From contig OX639965.1 of NCBI GenBank assembly GCA_951828235.1, forward strand, positions 372,001 through 436,000: a stretch of 64,000 nt of DNA. Direction: 5' to 3'. The position numbers and the translations under genes are program-made. Position 1 is the stretch's first letter. Every line of letters starts with the position of its first letter. The DNA comes from an uncultured Gammaproteobacteria bacterium (GTDB lineage Bacteria > Pseudomonadota > Gammaproteobacteria > Steroidobacterales > Foliamicaceae). The notes beneath the pieces are model-generated. The model was not told the DNA's origin. It worked only from the letters and a program-made list of their open reading frames with translations, and ran no database searches. Shown one piece after another: positions 51,121 to 62,528 of this stretch.

Positions 51121-51480
51121 TCATTCCTGCGGGGTGCCGGGTAGCTCCGTGGGTTCAGCCGACGGCAGCTGCGGCAGGTCTTCATCATCATTCTCGGACA
51201 CGGCTTCCTCGTCGGACGGGGCAACCTGCTCGATGGTGTCCAGCAGGCTTTCCTCGGGCCTGGGCTTGCCGACCCCGGTGAGGATGAGGCTGGTGGCAAA
51301 GAAGAGCGTGGCGAGGACCGCCGTGACCCGCGAAAGGAAATTCGCCGAGCCGCGCGCGCCGAACACCGTTCCGGATGCGCCCGACCCGAAGGCCGCCCCC
51401 GTTTCCGCGCCTTTTCCGCGCTGAAGCAGCACAAAAACAATAATCAGGGCAGCGACCACAACGTGCGCTGCCAGGAACAA
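51121..51480 (-). CDS. secG: Protein-export membrane protein SecG
   Basis: Auxiliary SecYEG subunit. About 119 residues: two hydrophobic helices (VVVAALIIVFVLLQ and TAVLATLFFATSLILTGVG) separated by the family loop QRGKGAETGAAFGSGASGTVFG. An acidic, Pro-rich C-terminal tail follows. The start is a TTG at 51480; the frame stays open upstream (LLQQ), and a gagg site about 19 bases upstream would fit a slightly earlier non-ATG start better, so the N terminus is uncertain. Confidence 0.93.
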   Translation of the reverse strand: MFLAAHVVVAALIIVFVLLQRGKGAETGAAFGSGASGTVFGARGSANFLSRVTAVLATLFFATSLILTGVGKPRPEESLLDTIEQVAPSDEEAVSENDDEDLPQLPSAEPTELPGTPQE

Positions 51481-51504
51481 TTGCTGTAACAGAACGCTAC
51501 CTCG

Positions 51505-52284
51505 CTATACCGCCGTGATGATTCGCAAAAAATCCTTTGCGTCCAAGGAAGCCCCGCCCACCAGGCCGCCGTCAATGTCCGGCTGGGCAAAAAGCGGGGC
51601 CGCGTTGGCGCCGTTTACGCTGCCCCCGTAAAGAATGCGAAGGCCAGCGGCAATTTTAGCATTGCTGCGGGCAATTTCGCCGCGCAACAGAGCATGCACC
51701 TCCTGCGCCTGCTCCGGTGTTGCGCTGAGGCCGGTACCGATTGCCCAGACCGGTTCATAGGCCAGGACCGCCCGTTCGAATGCACCGGCGCCGCACCGTT
51801 TCATTACCGACCCGAGCTGCTTCAGAACGACTGCCCCGGTTTGTCCCGCTTCCCGTTCGGGAAGCGTTTCCCCCACGCACAGAACCGGTATCAGCCCGTG
51901 GTCCGCCGCCCGGCGAAACTTCCGCGCCACCAGTTCGTCGCTTTCGCCGAAGGCAGATCGCCTTTCCGAGTGCCCGACGAGAACGTGGCTGCAACCGCAG
52001 TCGTCCAGCATGCCCGCGGACACCTGGCCCGTATGCGCACCCTGCTCGTGGCCGGATACGTCCTGCGCGCCCAGTTGAACGGCGATGCCGGCGGCCGACT
52101 GCGCGTCGTCCAGTACCCGGCGCACGGCATCCAGGTGGGGGTACGGCGGAAATATGATCACTTCCGGAAGGCCGCCGGCGGCTTCATGACTCGCGCCAGC
52201 CAACGCCGCGGCCAGTTCCCTCGCCGAAGCAAGGCTGCCGTGCATCTTCCAGTTGCCGGCTACGATCCGGCGCCGATCGCCCAT
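51505..52284 (-). CDS. tpiA: Triosephosphate isomerase
   Basis: Interconverts DHAP and glyceraldehyde-3-phosphate. 259 residues with the catalytic Lys13 (GNWKMHG), the His in VGHSERR, the catalytic Glu in LAYEPVWAIGTG and the phosphate-binding LYGGSVNGANA. It follows glmM after 11 bases and precedes secG, a common proteobacterial order. Confidence 0.97.
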   Translation of the reverse strand: MGDRRRIVAGNWKMHGSLASARELAAALAGASHEAAGGLPEVIIFPPYPHLDAVRRVLDDAQSAAGIAVQLGAQDVSGHEQGAHTGQVSAGMLDDCGCSHVLVGHSERRSAFGESDELVARKFRRAADHGLIPVLCVGETLPEREAGQTGAVVLKQLGSVMKRCGAGAFERAVLAYEPVWAIGTGLSATPEQAQEVHALLRGEIARSNAKIAAGLRILYGGSVNGANAAPLFAQPDIDGGLVGGASLDAKDFLRIITAV

Positions 52285-52295
52285 GCTCCTGCGCC

Positions 52296-53627
52296 TCAGG
52301 CAGCCGGGCGGGCGGGACTCAGCGCCTGCGCCACGCCTTCGGCTGCCTTGTCCACGCGCTTGCGGTCGCTGCCCTCCGCCATGATTCGAAAGACCGGCTC
52401 GGTACCCGAAGGACGCACCACGATGCGGCCCTGGTTGCCCAGCAGGCGGCGGGCCGCGCGCAGAGCCTGTTTGACATCGGGGTCGCCCAGCCTGCCGGCG
52501 CCGTTTGAAGGCACGCTCAGGTTCGCTTGCTCCATGTGCGGCATGTCCACCGCCAGTTCCGCCAGCGAACAGCTCCTCGCCTGCATCACGGCCAGCACTT
52601 CCAGGGCGACCAAAAGGCCGTCGCCGGTGGTTGACTTGTCCAGGCAGAGAATGTGACCGGAGCTTTCCCCGCCCAGGACCCCGCCCTCATCGCGCAGCAT
52701 GTTCACCACCTGGCGATCGCCCACCTCCGAGCGGCGGAAAGCGATGCCCTGCGCCTGCAAGGCCCGCTCAAGCGCCATGCTGCTGATCTGGGTGCCGACC
52801 ACCGGACCGGCCAGTGTGCCGGACTGCCTGCGGGCCAGGGCCAGAATCAGGAGCAGCGTGTCGCCGTTGAGGGTCGCGCCGCCGGCATCCACCATGATCA
52901 CGCGGTCGCCGTCGCCGTCCAGCGCGATTCCCACGTCGGCCTCCACCGCCGTCACGGTGCGGCGCAGGAGGTCCGGCTCCGTGGCGCCGCAACGGTCGTT
53001 GATATTGCGCCCGTTCGGCGAACAGCCCAGCGGCACCAGTTCGGCGCCCAGCGCGGTAAGCGTCGCCGGCGCCACCCGGTAGGAAGCGCCGTGCGCGCAG
53101 TCCACCACGATCTTCACGCCTTCAAGCGACATGTCCCCTGGAACCGTATCCAGGCAGTGCTGCTCGTAGCGCTCCCGCGCGTCGTCGACCCGCCGCACCT
53201 GGCCGAGCGCCGTGGAGTCCAGCGTAACCGCGGCGTCCTCGATATGGCTTTCGATAATCGCCTCTTCCTCAGCCGCCAGCTTGAAGCCGTCATGCTTGAA
53301 GAACTTGATCCCGTTGTCGCCGTAGGCGTTGTGCGAGGCGCTGATGACCACGCCCAGGTCGGCTTCCAGCTCCCGAGTGAGCAGGGCCACGCCGGGGGTG
53401 GGCAGGGGGCCGGACAGGCGAACGTCGGCCCCTGCAGCTACGAAACCCGCCTCCAGCGCCGATTCGAACATATAGCCGGAAACTCGCGTGTCCTTGCCGA
53501 TCACGACCTTCCCGCCGCGCGGCAAGAGGGCGCGGGTGGCGGCGCCGGCCAGCCGCAACGCGAACTCGGCCGTCATGGGATGCTGCCCCACCGTGCCGCG
53601 CACGCCGTCGGTGCCGAAATACCTCAT
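52296..53627 (-). CDS. glmM: Phosphoglucosamine mutase
   Basis: Converts glucosamine-6-phosphate to glucosamine-1-phosphate for peptidoglycan and LPS precursors. 443 residues from the ATG at 53627, which has a ggag site and the conserved N terminus MRYFGTDGVRG; a longer reading from 53720 is rejected. The phosphoserine is in VISASHNAYGDNGIKFF (Ser98). The metal loop DGDGDRV and the C-terminal VRPSGTEPVFRIMAEG are present. Confidence 0.97.
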   Translation of the reverse strand: MRYFGTDGVRGTVGQHPMTAEFALRLAGAATRALLPRGGKVVIGKDTRVSGYMFESALEAGFVAAGADVRLSGPLPTPGVALLTRELEADLGVVISASHNAYGDNGIKFFKHDGFKLAAEEEAIIESHIEDAAVTLDSTALGQVRRVDDARERYEQHCLDTVPGDMSLEGVKIVVDCAHGASYRVAPATLTALGAELVPLGCSPNGRNINDRCGATEPDLLRRTVTAVEADVGIALDGDGDRVIMVDAGGATLNGDTLLLILALARRQSGTLAGPVVGTQISSMALERALQAQGIAFRRSEVGDRQVVNMLRDEGGVLGGESSGHILCLDKSTTGDGLLVALEVLAVMQARSCSLAELAVDMPHMEQANLSVPSNGAGRLGDPDVKQALRAARRLLGNQGRIVVRPSGTEPVFRIMAEGSDRKRVDKAAEGVAQALSPARPAA

Positions 53628-53676
53628 CTCACACTCCTTCTCATTCCCGCAGGCGGCATCACGGCACCTGTGGGCG

Positions 53677-55140
53677 TCAGCCGCCGAAATATTCCTCCCA
53701 GCGCTGATCAACCAGCTCAAAGGAGTCCGCGGCGCGTTCTTCCATCACGGTGCGGTTGTCTTCGGCGAAGACATTCGGACCGCCCTCGGCGGGCAGTTGC
53801 CGGGTGGCGTCGATCAGCATCTTGCTCGAAAGCGCGTTGCGGTGGGTGCTCGGATCGATCATGAAGGAAAAAGTCTGCCTGACCGTAAGGCTGGCCGGCC
53901 AGGGCTGCCAGCGCGTGGTCACCGCGTGCAGCACCCGTGTGAGGTCGGTGGGGTCCACGTCCTTGTCGAGGATGATGATCATCTTCTTGCTGAACCCGAT
54001 CATCCGGTAGCCCATGATCAACAGCCCCGCTTCGATCCCTTCACCCGGCAGGCGCTTGTTGATGCAGGCGACCACCATGCTCGGTATTTCCGGCGGCATG
54101 TGCAGCTTCACGAGATTGGGCATGATCCGCTTCAGCCGGGCGAAATGCCCCACCTGCCACGGCCAGGTCAGATAGGCGCCGCCGATACCCGGCCAGATGT
54201 TGTAGACCCAGGGCTTTTCGCGGTGCGTGATGGCCTTGACCGTCATGAAGTGATTGGGCGCCGGTTCTCCGATGTAGCCCAGCATCTCGCCGTACGGACC
54301 CTCCATCTCCTTGTCGGTGCTTATTTCCCCCTCGATGACAATCTCGGCGTGCGCCGGCGCCATGAGCGAGTTCGTTTCGGCCTGGACCAGCTCCACCGGC
54401 TCGCCCCGGAAACCGCCGGACAGGGCGAATTCGTCGTCGCCCAGCTCGCCCACCCGGGTGCTGCTCATCATCCAGGTGATCGGATCCAGTCCGGTGGCCA
54501 CGACGCAGGGAACGCTCTTCTTTCCCTGCGCGATGGCCTTGCGCATCATCATCGCGCCGTGATTCTGGCCGGTAAAGCAGATGCCCAGCTTCTGCGGACC
54601 CTTGACCTGCAGCCGGTAGGTGCCGACGTTGCGGCCGATGTCGGGGTCCTCCATGATCACCGAGCCCGTACTGATGAATCGTCCCCCGTCAGCGGGATTG
54701 TTCATGATCCAAGGAAAGCGGTCCAGGTCGGCGTCGTCGCCGAACAGCTTCACCTCCTTGCAGGGAGCGCCGGCCGCGTCGACTTCCACGGGAGGAATCT
54801 GCTCGAAACGATAGTCCTCGTTCATGTGCTTGATCAGTTCCTTCTCCACCACGTGGTTCATTTGGCGTTCTTCGTCGCTGAGATCCTCCACTCCCAGGCA
54901 CATGGCCACCGTCTTGAAGCTGTTGAGGACGTTGCAGATGACGGGCGTGTCATACCAGCGGCCGTTCATTTTCGTGCGTTCCACGAGGAAAGCCGGAGCG
55001 GAGGTCCGCATCCGGTCTTCCAGGCGGTAGGAGAAAGCCGTCATCTCGAACTTGTCCTGGTCCATGTCCGGTATGCGAAGCAGCTTGCCCTGCTGCTCCA
55101 TGGCTTGTGCATATTCTCTGAGGGAATTGAATGCCGACAT
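53677..55140 (-). CDS. UbiD-family (prenylated-FMN) decarboxylase
   Basis: 487 residues of the UbiD fold, which catalyses reversible decarboxylation of unsaturated or aromatic acids using prFMN. Family landmarks: RNVGTYRLQVKGPQKLG (prFMN/Mn site region), NHGAMMMRKA, EGEISTDKEMEGPYGEMLGYIG with the catalytic glutamates, and IIILDKDVDPTDL. No ubiX (prFMN synthase) gene is in the window. It could be UbiD itself or a catabolic relative; several deviations from classic UbiD motifs favour a relative. It sits between glmM and ahcY on the same strand. Confidence 0.86.
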   Translation of the reverse strand: MSAFNSLREYAQAMEQQGKLLRIPDMDQDKFEMTAFSYRLEDRMRTSAPAFLVERTKMNGRWYDTPVICNVLNSFKTVAMCLGVEDLSDEERQMNHVVEKELIKHMNEDYRFEQIPPVEVDAAGAPCKEVKLFGDDADLDRFPWIMNNPADGGRFISTGSVIMEDPDIGRNVGTYRLQVKGPQKLGICFTGQNHGAMMMRKAIAQGKKSVPCVVATGLDPITWMMSSTRVGELGDDEFALSGGFRGEPVELVQAETNSLMAPAHAEIVIEGEISTDKEMEGPYGEMLGYIGEPAPNHFMTVKAITHREKPWVYNIWPGIGGAYLTWPWQVGHFARLKRIMPNLVKLHMPPEIPSMVVACINKRLPGEGIEAGLLIMGYRMIGFSKKMIIILDKDVDPTDLTRVLHAVTTRWQPWPASLTVRQTFSFMIDPSTHRNALSSKMLIDATRQLPAEGGPNVFAEDNRTVMEERAADSFELVDQRWEEYFGG

Positions 55141-55173
55141 GCTGGAAGTCCTTATTGGGTTACAGGCTTGGCC

Positions 55174-56484
55174 CTAGTAGCGGTAACGCTCGGGTTTGAA
55201 CGGACCGGTTTCGGGAATGCCGAGATACTCGGCCTGCTCGGGAGACAGGCGGCTGAGCGAGGCGCCCAGCTTGGGAAGATGCAGGCGCGCGACTTTCTCG
55301 TCGAGGCGGCGAGGCAGCGTGTATACGCGGTTCTCGTAGTCCCTGCGCGTCAACAGCTCGATCTGGGCCAGTACCTGGTTGGTGAAGCTTGCCGACATGA
55401 CGAAACTGGGATGCCCGGTGGCGCAGCTCAGGTTGACCAGCCGCCCCCCGGCCAGCAGGATCAGCCTCTTGCCGTCAGGAAAGATCACGTGGTCGACCTG
55501 CGGCTTGATTTCCTCCCAGTCGCAATCCTTCAGGCTTGCAACGTCGATCTCCACGTCGAAATGGCCGATGTTGCAGAGAATGGCCTGGTCCTTCATGCGG
55601 GACATGTGGTCATACGTGATGACGCCCTTGTTGCCGGTCGCGGTGACGAAAATGTCAGCCTGCCCGCAGGCCTCGTCCATGGTGACCACGGGGTAGCCTT
55701 CCATCGCCGCCTGCAGGGCGCAGATGGGATCAATTTCCGTGATCCACACCCGAGCGCCCAATCCCTTCAGCGATTGGGCGCAGCCCTTGCCGACGTCGCC
55801 GTAACCGCAAACGACGGCGATCTTCCCGGCCACCATCACGTCGGTGGCCCGCTTGATTCCGTCCACCAGCGACTCGCGGCAGCCGTAAAGGTTGTCGAAC
55901 TTGGACTTTGTGACCGAGTCGTTCACGTTCATGGCCGGACAGCGCAGCGTGCCCTCCTCCTGCATCTGATACAGGCGATGCACGCCGGTCGTGGTCTCCT
56001 CGCTGAGACCCAGAAGCTCGTCGGCGAGCTGCGGGTGCTCTTCGTGGACGATGAGGGTCAGGTCGCCGCCGTCGTCCAGCAGCAGGTTGGGAGCCCACCC
56101 GCCGGGGCCGGTGATGGTGCGTGCGATACAGGCGAGATATTCCTCTTCCGTCTCGCCCTTCCAGGCAAATACCGGCACGCCCCTGCGCGCCATGGCGGCG
56201 GCCGCGTGGTCCTGGGTAGACAACCGGTTGCACGACGACCAACGCACCTCCGCGCCAAGATCCAGAAGCGTTTCGATCAATACGGCCGTCTGCACCGTCA
56301 TGTGCAGACAACCGGTAATCCGCGCCCCGGCAAGAGGCCGCTCGCTGGCGTATTCCGCCCTCAGCGCCATCAGCCCGGGCATTTCACTGCGGGCGATGGC
56401 GATTTCGCGTTCGCCGAAGTCGGCCAGCGACAGGTCGGCTACCCGGTAGTCTTCGTGCAGGCGCTTTACGGCAGTCCGAGACAC
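55174..56484 (-). CDS. ahcY: Adenosylhomocysteinase
   Basis: Hydrolyses S-adenosylhomocysteine to homocysteine and adenosine, clearing the product of methyltransferases. About 436 residues from a GTG at 56484, one base after the metK stop; an ATG at 56520 inside metK is an alternative. NAD-binding [18 protein letters not shown], substrate motifs [20 protein letters not shown] and [16 protein letters not shown], and the C-terminal FKPERYRY are all canonical. The adjacency to metK links both ends of the SAM cycle. Confidence 0.96.
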   Translation of the reverse strand: MSRTAVKRLHEDYRVADLSLADFGEREIAIARSEMPGLMALRAEYASERPLAGARITGCLHMTVQTAVLIETLLDLGAEVRWSSCNRLSTQDHAAAAMARRGVPVFAWKGETEEEYLACIARTITGPGGWAPNLLLDDGGDLTLIVHEEHPQLADELLGLSEETTTGVHRLYQMQEEGTLRCPAMNVNDSVTKSKFDNLYGCRESLVDGIKRATDVMVAGKIAVVCGYGDVGKGCAQSLKGLGARVWITEIDPICALQAAMEGYPVVTMDEACGQADIFVTATGNKGVITYDHMSRMKDQAILCNIGHFDVEIDVASLKDCDWEEIKPQVDHVIFPDGKRLILLAGGRLVNLSCATGHPSFVMSASFTNQVLAQIELLTRRDYENRVYTLPRRLDEKVARLHLPKLGASLSRLSPEQAEYLGIPETGPFKPERYRY

Positions 56485-56485
56485 G

Positions 56486-57685
56486 CTAGGCGACCCTGGT
56501 TCCGCGGGCGTCGTCGGCAAGTTGCGCCACCCGGCCCGTCTCCTCCCAGCTGAAACCGCAGTCCTCCCTGCCGAAATGGCCGAAGGCGGCGGCCGGGCGA
56601 TACGACATGCGCTTAAGGTTCAGGTCCCGGATAATGCCCTCGACGGAAAAGTCGAAATGTGCCTGCAGCAGTGCCTTGAGGCGCTCGTCGCTGACGGCGC
56701 CGGTGCCGAAGCTCTCGACGTCGACCGCCACCGGCTCCGGCTGGCCGATCGCATAACAGACCTGCACTTCGCAGCGCTCCGCCAGGCCGGCGGCGACGAT
56801 GTTCTTGGCCGCATGGCGAACGGCGTAAGCGGCGGAACGGTCCACCTTGGACGGGTCCTTGCCGGAGAACGCGCCGCCTCCGTGCCGGGCCATCCCGCCG
56901 TAGGTGTCGACGATGATCTTGCGCCCGGTCAGTCCGCAATCGGCTTGCGGCCCGCCCTCGACAAAGCGTCCGGCCGGATTGACCAGATAGTTGATCGGGC
57001 CGGCCTGCCACTGGGGCCCCAGCACCGGCTTGACCAGCTGCTCGACGATCGCTTCCCTGAAATCCGGCGGGCAAACGCCCCGCGGGTAGTTGTCCGGCCA
57101 GACATGTGGGGCATGCTGAGTGGACAGAACGACATCGGTAACGGCAACCGGCCGATAGTCTTCGTAGCGCACCGTGACCTGGGCCTTGCCGTCGGGCCGC
57201 AGCCAGTCCAGTTCGCCCGACGCCCGCAATTCGGCATGCCTGCGCATCAGGCGATGCGCCAGGTCGATCGGCGCCGGCATGAGAGCCGGCGTTTCCTTGC
57301 ACGCGTAGCCGAACATCATGCCCTGGTCGCCGGCGCCCAGCGGCTTGCCTTCGCCCGAGTTTACCCCCCGGCGTATATCGGGCGACTGCTTCCCGATCGC
57401 GTTCAGAACACCGCAGGTCGAGCCGTCGAAGCCCAGCTCCGAATTGTTGTAGCCGACGTCCCGGACCAGGCCACGTACCAGCGACTCAAGGTCCACCCAG
57501 GTCGACGTGGTGATCTCGCCGGCGACCAGCACAAAACCGGTCTTGACCAGCACCTCTGCGGCCACGCGCGCGTCCTCATCCTGCGACAGGATGGCATCGA
57601 GGACGGCATCGGAAACCTGGTCCGCCAGCTTGTCCGGATGGCCGTCGGAAACCGACTCGGAAGTAAAAAGAGAGGTCTTGGGCAT
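56486..57685 (-). CDS. metK: S-adenosylmethionine synthetase
   Basis: Makes SAM from methionine and ATP. 399 residues. Motifs: [53 protein letters not shown] -10 TATAAT lies 31 bases upstream of the ATG. The leader is too short for a SAM riboswitch. Confidence 0.97.
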   Translation of the reverse strand: MPKTSLFTSESVSDGHPDKLADQVSDAVLDAILSQDEDARVAAEVLVKTGFVLVAGEITTSTWVDLESLVRGLVRDVGYNNSELGFDGSTCGVLNAIGKQSPDIRRGVNSGEGKPLGAGDQGMMFGYACKETPALMPAPIDLAHRLMRRHAELRASGELDWLRPDGKAQVTVRYEDYRPVAVTDVVLSTQHAPHVWPDNYPRGVCPPDFREAIVEQLVKPVLGPQWQAGPINYLVNPAGRFVEGGPQADCGLTGRKIIVDTYGGMARHGGGAFSGKDPSKVDRSAAYAVRHAAKNIVAAGLAERCEVQVCYAIGQPEPVAVDVESFGTGAVSDERLKALLQAHFDFSVEGIIRDLNLKRMSYRPAAAFGHFGREDCGFSWEETGRVAQLADDARGTRVA

Positions 57686-57715
57686 GCGCTGAACCGTGAG
57701 ATAAAGCAGCCGGTC

Positions 57716-57721
57716 ATTATA
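57716..57721 (-). promoter_or_regulatory. -10 element of the putative metK promoter
   Basis: A perfect TATAAT on the minus strand, about 30 bases before the metK ATG. The expected -35 position falls inside a GC hairpin (ggcgcc) and does not match consensus, so any promoter relies on the -10. Confidence 0.45.
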
Positions 57722-57726
57722 TGCAC

Positions 57727-57746
57727 AAGGCGCCTGGCGGCGCCTT
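57727..57746 (-). terminator. Hairpin between rsmI and metK
   Basis: A perfect 8-bp stem (AAGGCGCC/GGCGCCTT) with a 4-base loop begins at the rsmI stop codon. A short TT follows on either strand but no full T-run. It probably marks the end of the rsmI transcript before the metK promoter. Confidence 0.5.
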
Positions 57747-58633
57747 CAGGAATCCGGCCCTGGAGACGCTCGCACGGCCAGCGCACGCCCGTAAGCAAGG
57801 CGGCGCGGACACCCGGTGATTGACGCCGCAAGACGGGCCGCCTGGCGGGTCGGAAGTTCCTCGAGCAGGGGGCGGAGCACGGCATCCAGCGTCCGCTCAT
57901 CCTGCTCTTGCGGGACGCGGCCGGCCACGACCAGCGTGAATTCTCCCCTGGCGACTATCGCCCCCGCCGCTGCTGCCGCGCACAGCTCGGCCAGGGTGTC
58001 GCCGTACGCGCTCTCGTGAACCTTGGTCAGTTCCCTCGCCAGAAACGCCATGCGTTCGCTGCCGAGAACTTCCTGCATGTCCTCAAGGGCTGCCGTCAGC
58101 CGATGCACCGCCTCATAGAAGACCAGCGTCTCGGGAACCGCCTCGAGCTGCTTCAGCCGCGCGCGCCTCGCCGCCTGCCGCGACGGCAGGAACCCCTCGA
58201 AGTGAAAGCGGTCGGCGGGAAAGCCGGCCACCGACAGGGCCGCCACCGCGGCGCAGGGTCCGGGCAGCGGGGTAACGCGGATGCCGGCATGCCTTGCTTC
58301 ACCTACCAGCCGCATTCCCGGATCGCTGATCCCGGGAGTTCCCGCGTCGCTCGCCAGTACCAGGTCCTCCCCGGCGCGCAATCTTGCCAGGAGTTCAGGA
58401 ATCCTGGAACGCTCGTTGTGGGCGTGCAGCGAAACCAGGGGAACGCGGATGCCGAGGCTGCGAAGCAGCGTGCCGGTCCGGCGCGTATCCTCCGCCGCCA
58501 CGCAGGAAACGCGCCCAAGTACCGTCTTGAGCCGCGTGCTAACATCGTCCAGGTTGCCAATTGGAGTGGCGGCGACAAACAAGGCCCCCGCTTCTACAGG
58601 CGCGCCCGGCCTCGCCACTTTCGCAACCGCCAT
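57746..58633 (-). CDS. rsmI: 16S rRNA (cytidine-1402-2'-O)-methyltransferase RsmI
   Basis: Adds the 2'-O-methyl of Cm1402 using SAM. 295 residues from the ATG at 58633, preceded by an excellent ggaggtgatc site. Motifs: LFVAATPIGNLDDVSTR, CVAAEDTRRTGTLL, LASDAGTPGISDPG and PLPGPCAAVAALSVAGFP, all SAM/tetrapyrrole methylase family signatures. Its start codon abuts that of the divergent lpoA. Confidence 0.96.
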   Translation of the reverse strand: MAVAKVARPGAPVEAGALFVAATPIGNLDDVSTRLKTVLGRVSCVAAEDTRRTGTLLRSLGIRVPLVSLHAHNERSRIPELLARLRAGEDLVLASDAGTPGISDPGMRLVGEARHAGIRVTPLPGPCAAVAALSVAGFPADRFHFEGFLPSRQAARRARLKQLEAVPETLVFYEAVHRLTAALEDMQEVLGSERMAFLARELTKVHESAYGDTLAELCAAAAAGAIVARGEFTLVVAGRVPQEQDERTLDAVLRPLLEELPTRQAARLAASITGCPRRLAYGRALAVRASPGPDS

Positions 58634-60462
58634 ATGATCACCTCCGTGCCCGCCCACCGGCGCCCAGCCAGGCGCCCCGCAGCGTATCCGCCGGGACGCT
58701 GCGCCCGGTTTGCGGCGCTCGCAAGCATAGCGCTTATCGCATTCGCCGGCTGCACCCCCGCGGAACTGATGCGGGCTTCCAGCGAGGAGCTGGCGGCCCT
58801 GGGCGAACAGGCGCGTACCCTTTCCACCGCGGGCGATTTCGGCGCCGCCCGTCAAGTCTACCTTTCCATGATGCGCCGGGCGCCTCCTCAGGCGCGGCAG
58901 CAATACCAGATATTGGCGGCGCGGGAAGCCGGGCGCGAGGGCCGCAACAGGAGGGCGCTCAGCGAACTTTCGGCGATCGAACCGGGCGCCGAGTGGATCG
59001 GGCTTTGGTCTCTCGCGGCAGCCGAAAGCGAAAGGATTGTCAACGGCCCCGGCGCAGCCTATGAACGGCTTTCGGCTATCGAGCCCGACCGGTATCCCGA
59101 CCTGGCCGGGGACCTGCTCAGGACCCGGTCCGAACTGCTTTTTTCTCTGCAGAGGCCGGTTCAGGCATTGCAGGACCTGACATTGCTCGGCGCGGGCTTT
59201 GCCGCAGGAGACGTTGATAGCACCGGATTCACCTGGTCTTTGCTGGGCGACTACCGTTCCCAGCTGACCACCGACGGTGTGGAGGGGGTTCCGCTGGGGT
59301 GGATTGAGCTTGCCTTGCTGAGTGACGAGCTTCGGGGCGATCCGACCGAAGCCGGCGCCGCCCTGCGGGACTGGCGGGAGAGGTTTCCGCAACATCCCGC
59401 CATCAGCCTGCTGGGCGACACGATAACGCCCGAGATTTGCCGCTCTACAAGTCGTCCTTCGCGCATCGCAATGCTGTTGCCCGGATCGGAACGTTACGCG
59501 ACGGCGCGGCGGTCGTTGCGGGACGGCTTCCTGGCCGCCCGCTTCGCCCTCAAATCATCCTGCGCAGCGCCCGAGGTCGCATTCTATGAAGTCGGCGATC
59601 CCCTCGATGCGGCGCGCGCGTGGGGACGCGCGGTGGAGGACGATGCCGATATCATCGTGGGGCCGCTGTTGCCCGGTTCGGTCGAGAGGGTTGCGCAAGT
59701 CGCCGGGGAACGCCCGACGCTGGCCCTGAACCGTCTGCGTACCGGTTCTCCCCCTCCCGGTTTGGAGGAATTTGCCCTCGCGCCCGAACACGAGGGCCGG
59801 CAGGCGGCTCGTCACGCCCTTGGCCAGGGGCTGAAGCGCGCGCTTGTCCTGTACCCCGGCAGCGAGTGGGGGCGGCGCATCTACCGCAGCTTCGCCGAGG
59901 AGTATGAAGATGGCGGGGGCGAAGTCATTGCGCGTGAGCAGTACAGCCTCACGGCGGTGGACTATTCCGATCCGATCGGGCGACTGCTGAAGATCGGCGC
60001 CAGCACACGCCGGCATCAGCAACTGCAAAGGCGGCTGGGCAGGAGGCTGAGCTTCGAGCCGCGCCGCCGTCAGGACGCGGACCTCGTTTTCGTGGTGGCG
60101 CGCGCGGCTCAGGGCCAATTGCTCGTCCCGCAGTTGCGTTACAACTATTCGGGCGATTTGCCTATTTACGCCATTCAGAACATCTTCGACCCCGAACATC
60201 TCGACAATCGTGACCTGAACGGCGTGGAAATGCCTGCGCTGCCGCTGCTTGCGGATCGGCACGTGCAGGCGATGCATGGCGAACTATCTCCGGGCTGGCT
60301 TGCCTCCTCGGGGTTCAATGTTTCGTTGTTTGCGATGGGCTACGACAGCTTCAAGCTGGCGGTGTCCCTGTTTGGCGGGCCGGACAGGCTGGGCAAGGGC
60401 ATTCGCGGACTTACCGGCGTGGTCTCACGCGCTCCCGACGGACGGCTGCAAAGGGAATTGGC

Positions 60463-61878
<1,416 letters not shown>

Positions 61879-61924
61879 GCCGGGGCAAGCCTGCCGCGTG
61901 AACCGGTTTCGGCGCGCGTCGCCG

Positions 61925-62521
61925 TCAGGCGGCCAGCGGGCGCATGTCCCGCTCCAGTTCGGACAAGCCCTCCATGAAGGAGGGTCGGCCGAAGACCCTG
62001 CGCATATAGCCGTACAGAGCCTCGGCGCGTGGACCGGGATCGATCCCGTAGCTGCGCAGGCGCCAGAGCAACGGCGCGAGGCTGCAGTCCACGAGCGAGA
62101 ACTCGTCGCCCAGAAAAAAGCGGCTGGATTCCACCGCTTCGGAAACCTCGATCATCGCCTCCCTTAGCTGTCGCCGCTCGCCTTCGCCGGCTTTCCTGTC
62201 CAGTCGTCCCGCCAGGTCGTAGAAATCGTTTTCGATGCGATGCAGCGCCAGCCGGAAATGCGCCCGGCGCTTGGGGTCAACCGGCATCAGCGGAGGCTGC
62301 GGAAAGCGCTCGTCCAAGTAGTTGATGATGATTCGCGAGTGATAGACCGCCAGCTCGCGGTCCACAAGAGTCGGTAGCGTGTTGTAGGGGTTCAGGAGTT
62401 GAATATCCGGCGGAAGATTGCCGTCTCGCACCTGGACAATTCGCACACCGATGTTCTTTTCCGCTACAACTATTCGAACCCGGTGACTATGAAGATTGAT
62501 GGGACTGGAATACAGGATCAT
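61925..62521 (-). CDS. sspA: Stringent starvation protein A
   Basis: GST-fold protein that binds RNA polymerase and supports acid and starvation survival. 198 residues. The thioredoxin-like domain (VRIVVAEKNIGVRIVQV, LNPYNTLPTLVDRELAVYHS) lacks catalytic GST residues, and the helical domain (FFLGDEFSLVDCSLAPLLWRL) follows. It lies 7 bases downstream of murA. Confidence 0.95.
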   Translation of the reverse strand: MILYSSPINLHSHRVRIVVAEKNIGVRIVQVRDGNLPPDIQLLNPYNTLPTLVDRELAVYHSRIIINYLDERFPQPPLMPVDPKRRAHFRLALHRIENDFYDLAGRLDRKAGEGERRQLREAMIEVSEAVESSRFFLGDEFSLVDCSLAPLLWRLRSYGIDPGPRAEALYGYMRRVFGRPSFMEGLSELERDMRPLAA

Positions 62522-62528
62522 GGCCGGA

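Noticed and set aside
53488-56553. 1021-codon open frame on the plus strand
   Set aside because: Antisense to glmM, the UbiD-like gene and ahcY, all of which have clear motifs; the frame itself has low-complexity His/Arg/Gln-rich sequence.
57686-57745. SAM or SAH riboswitch upstream of metK/ahcY
   Set aside because: The metK leader is about 25-30 bases and the metK-ahcY gap is one base; there is no room for a known riboswitch.
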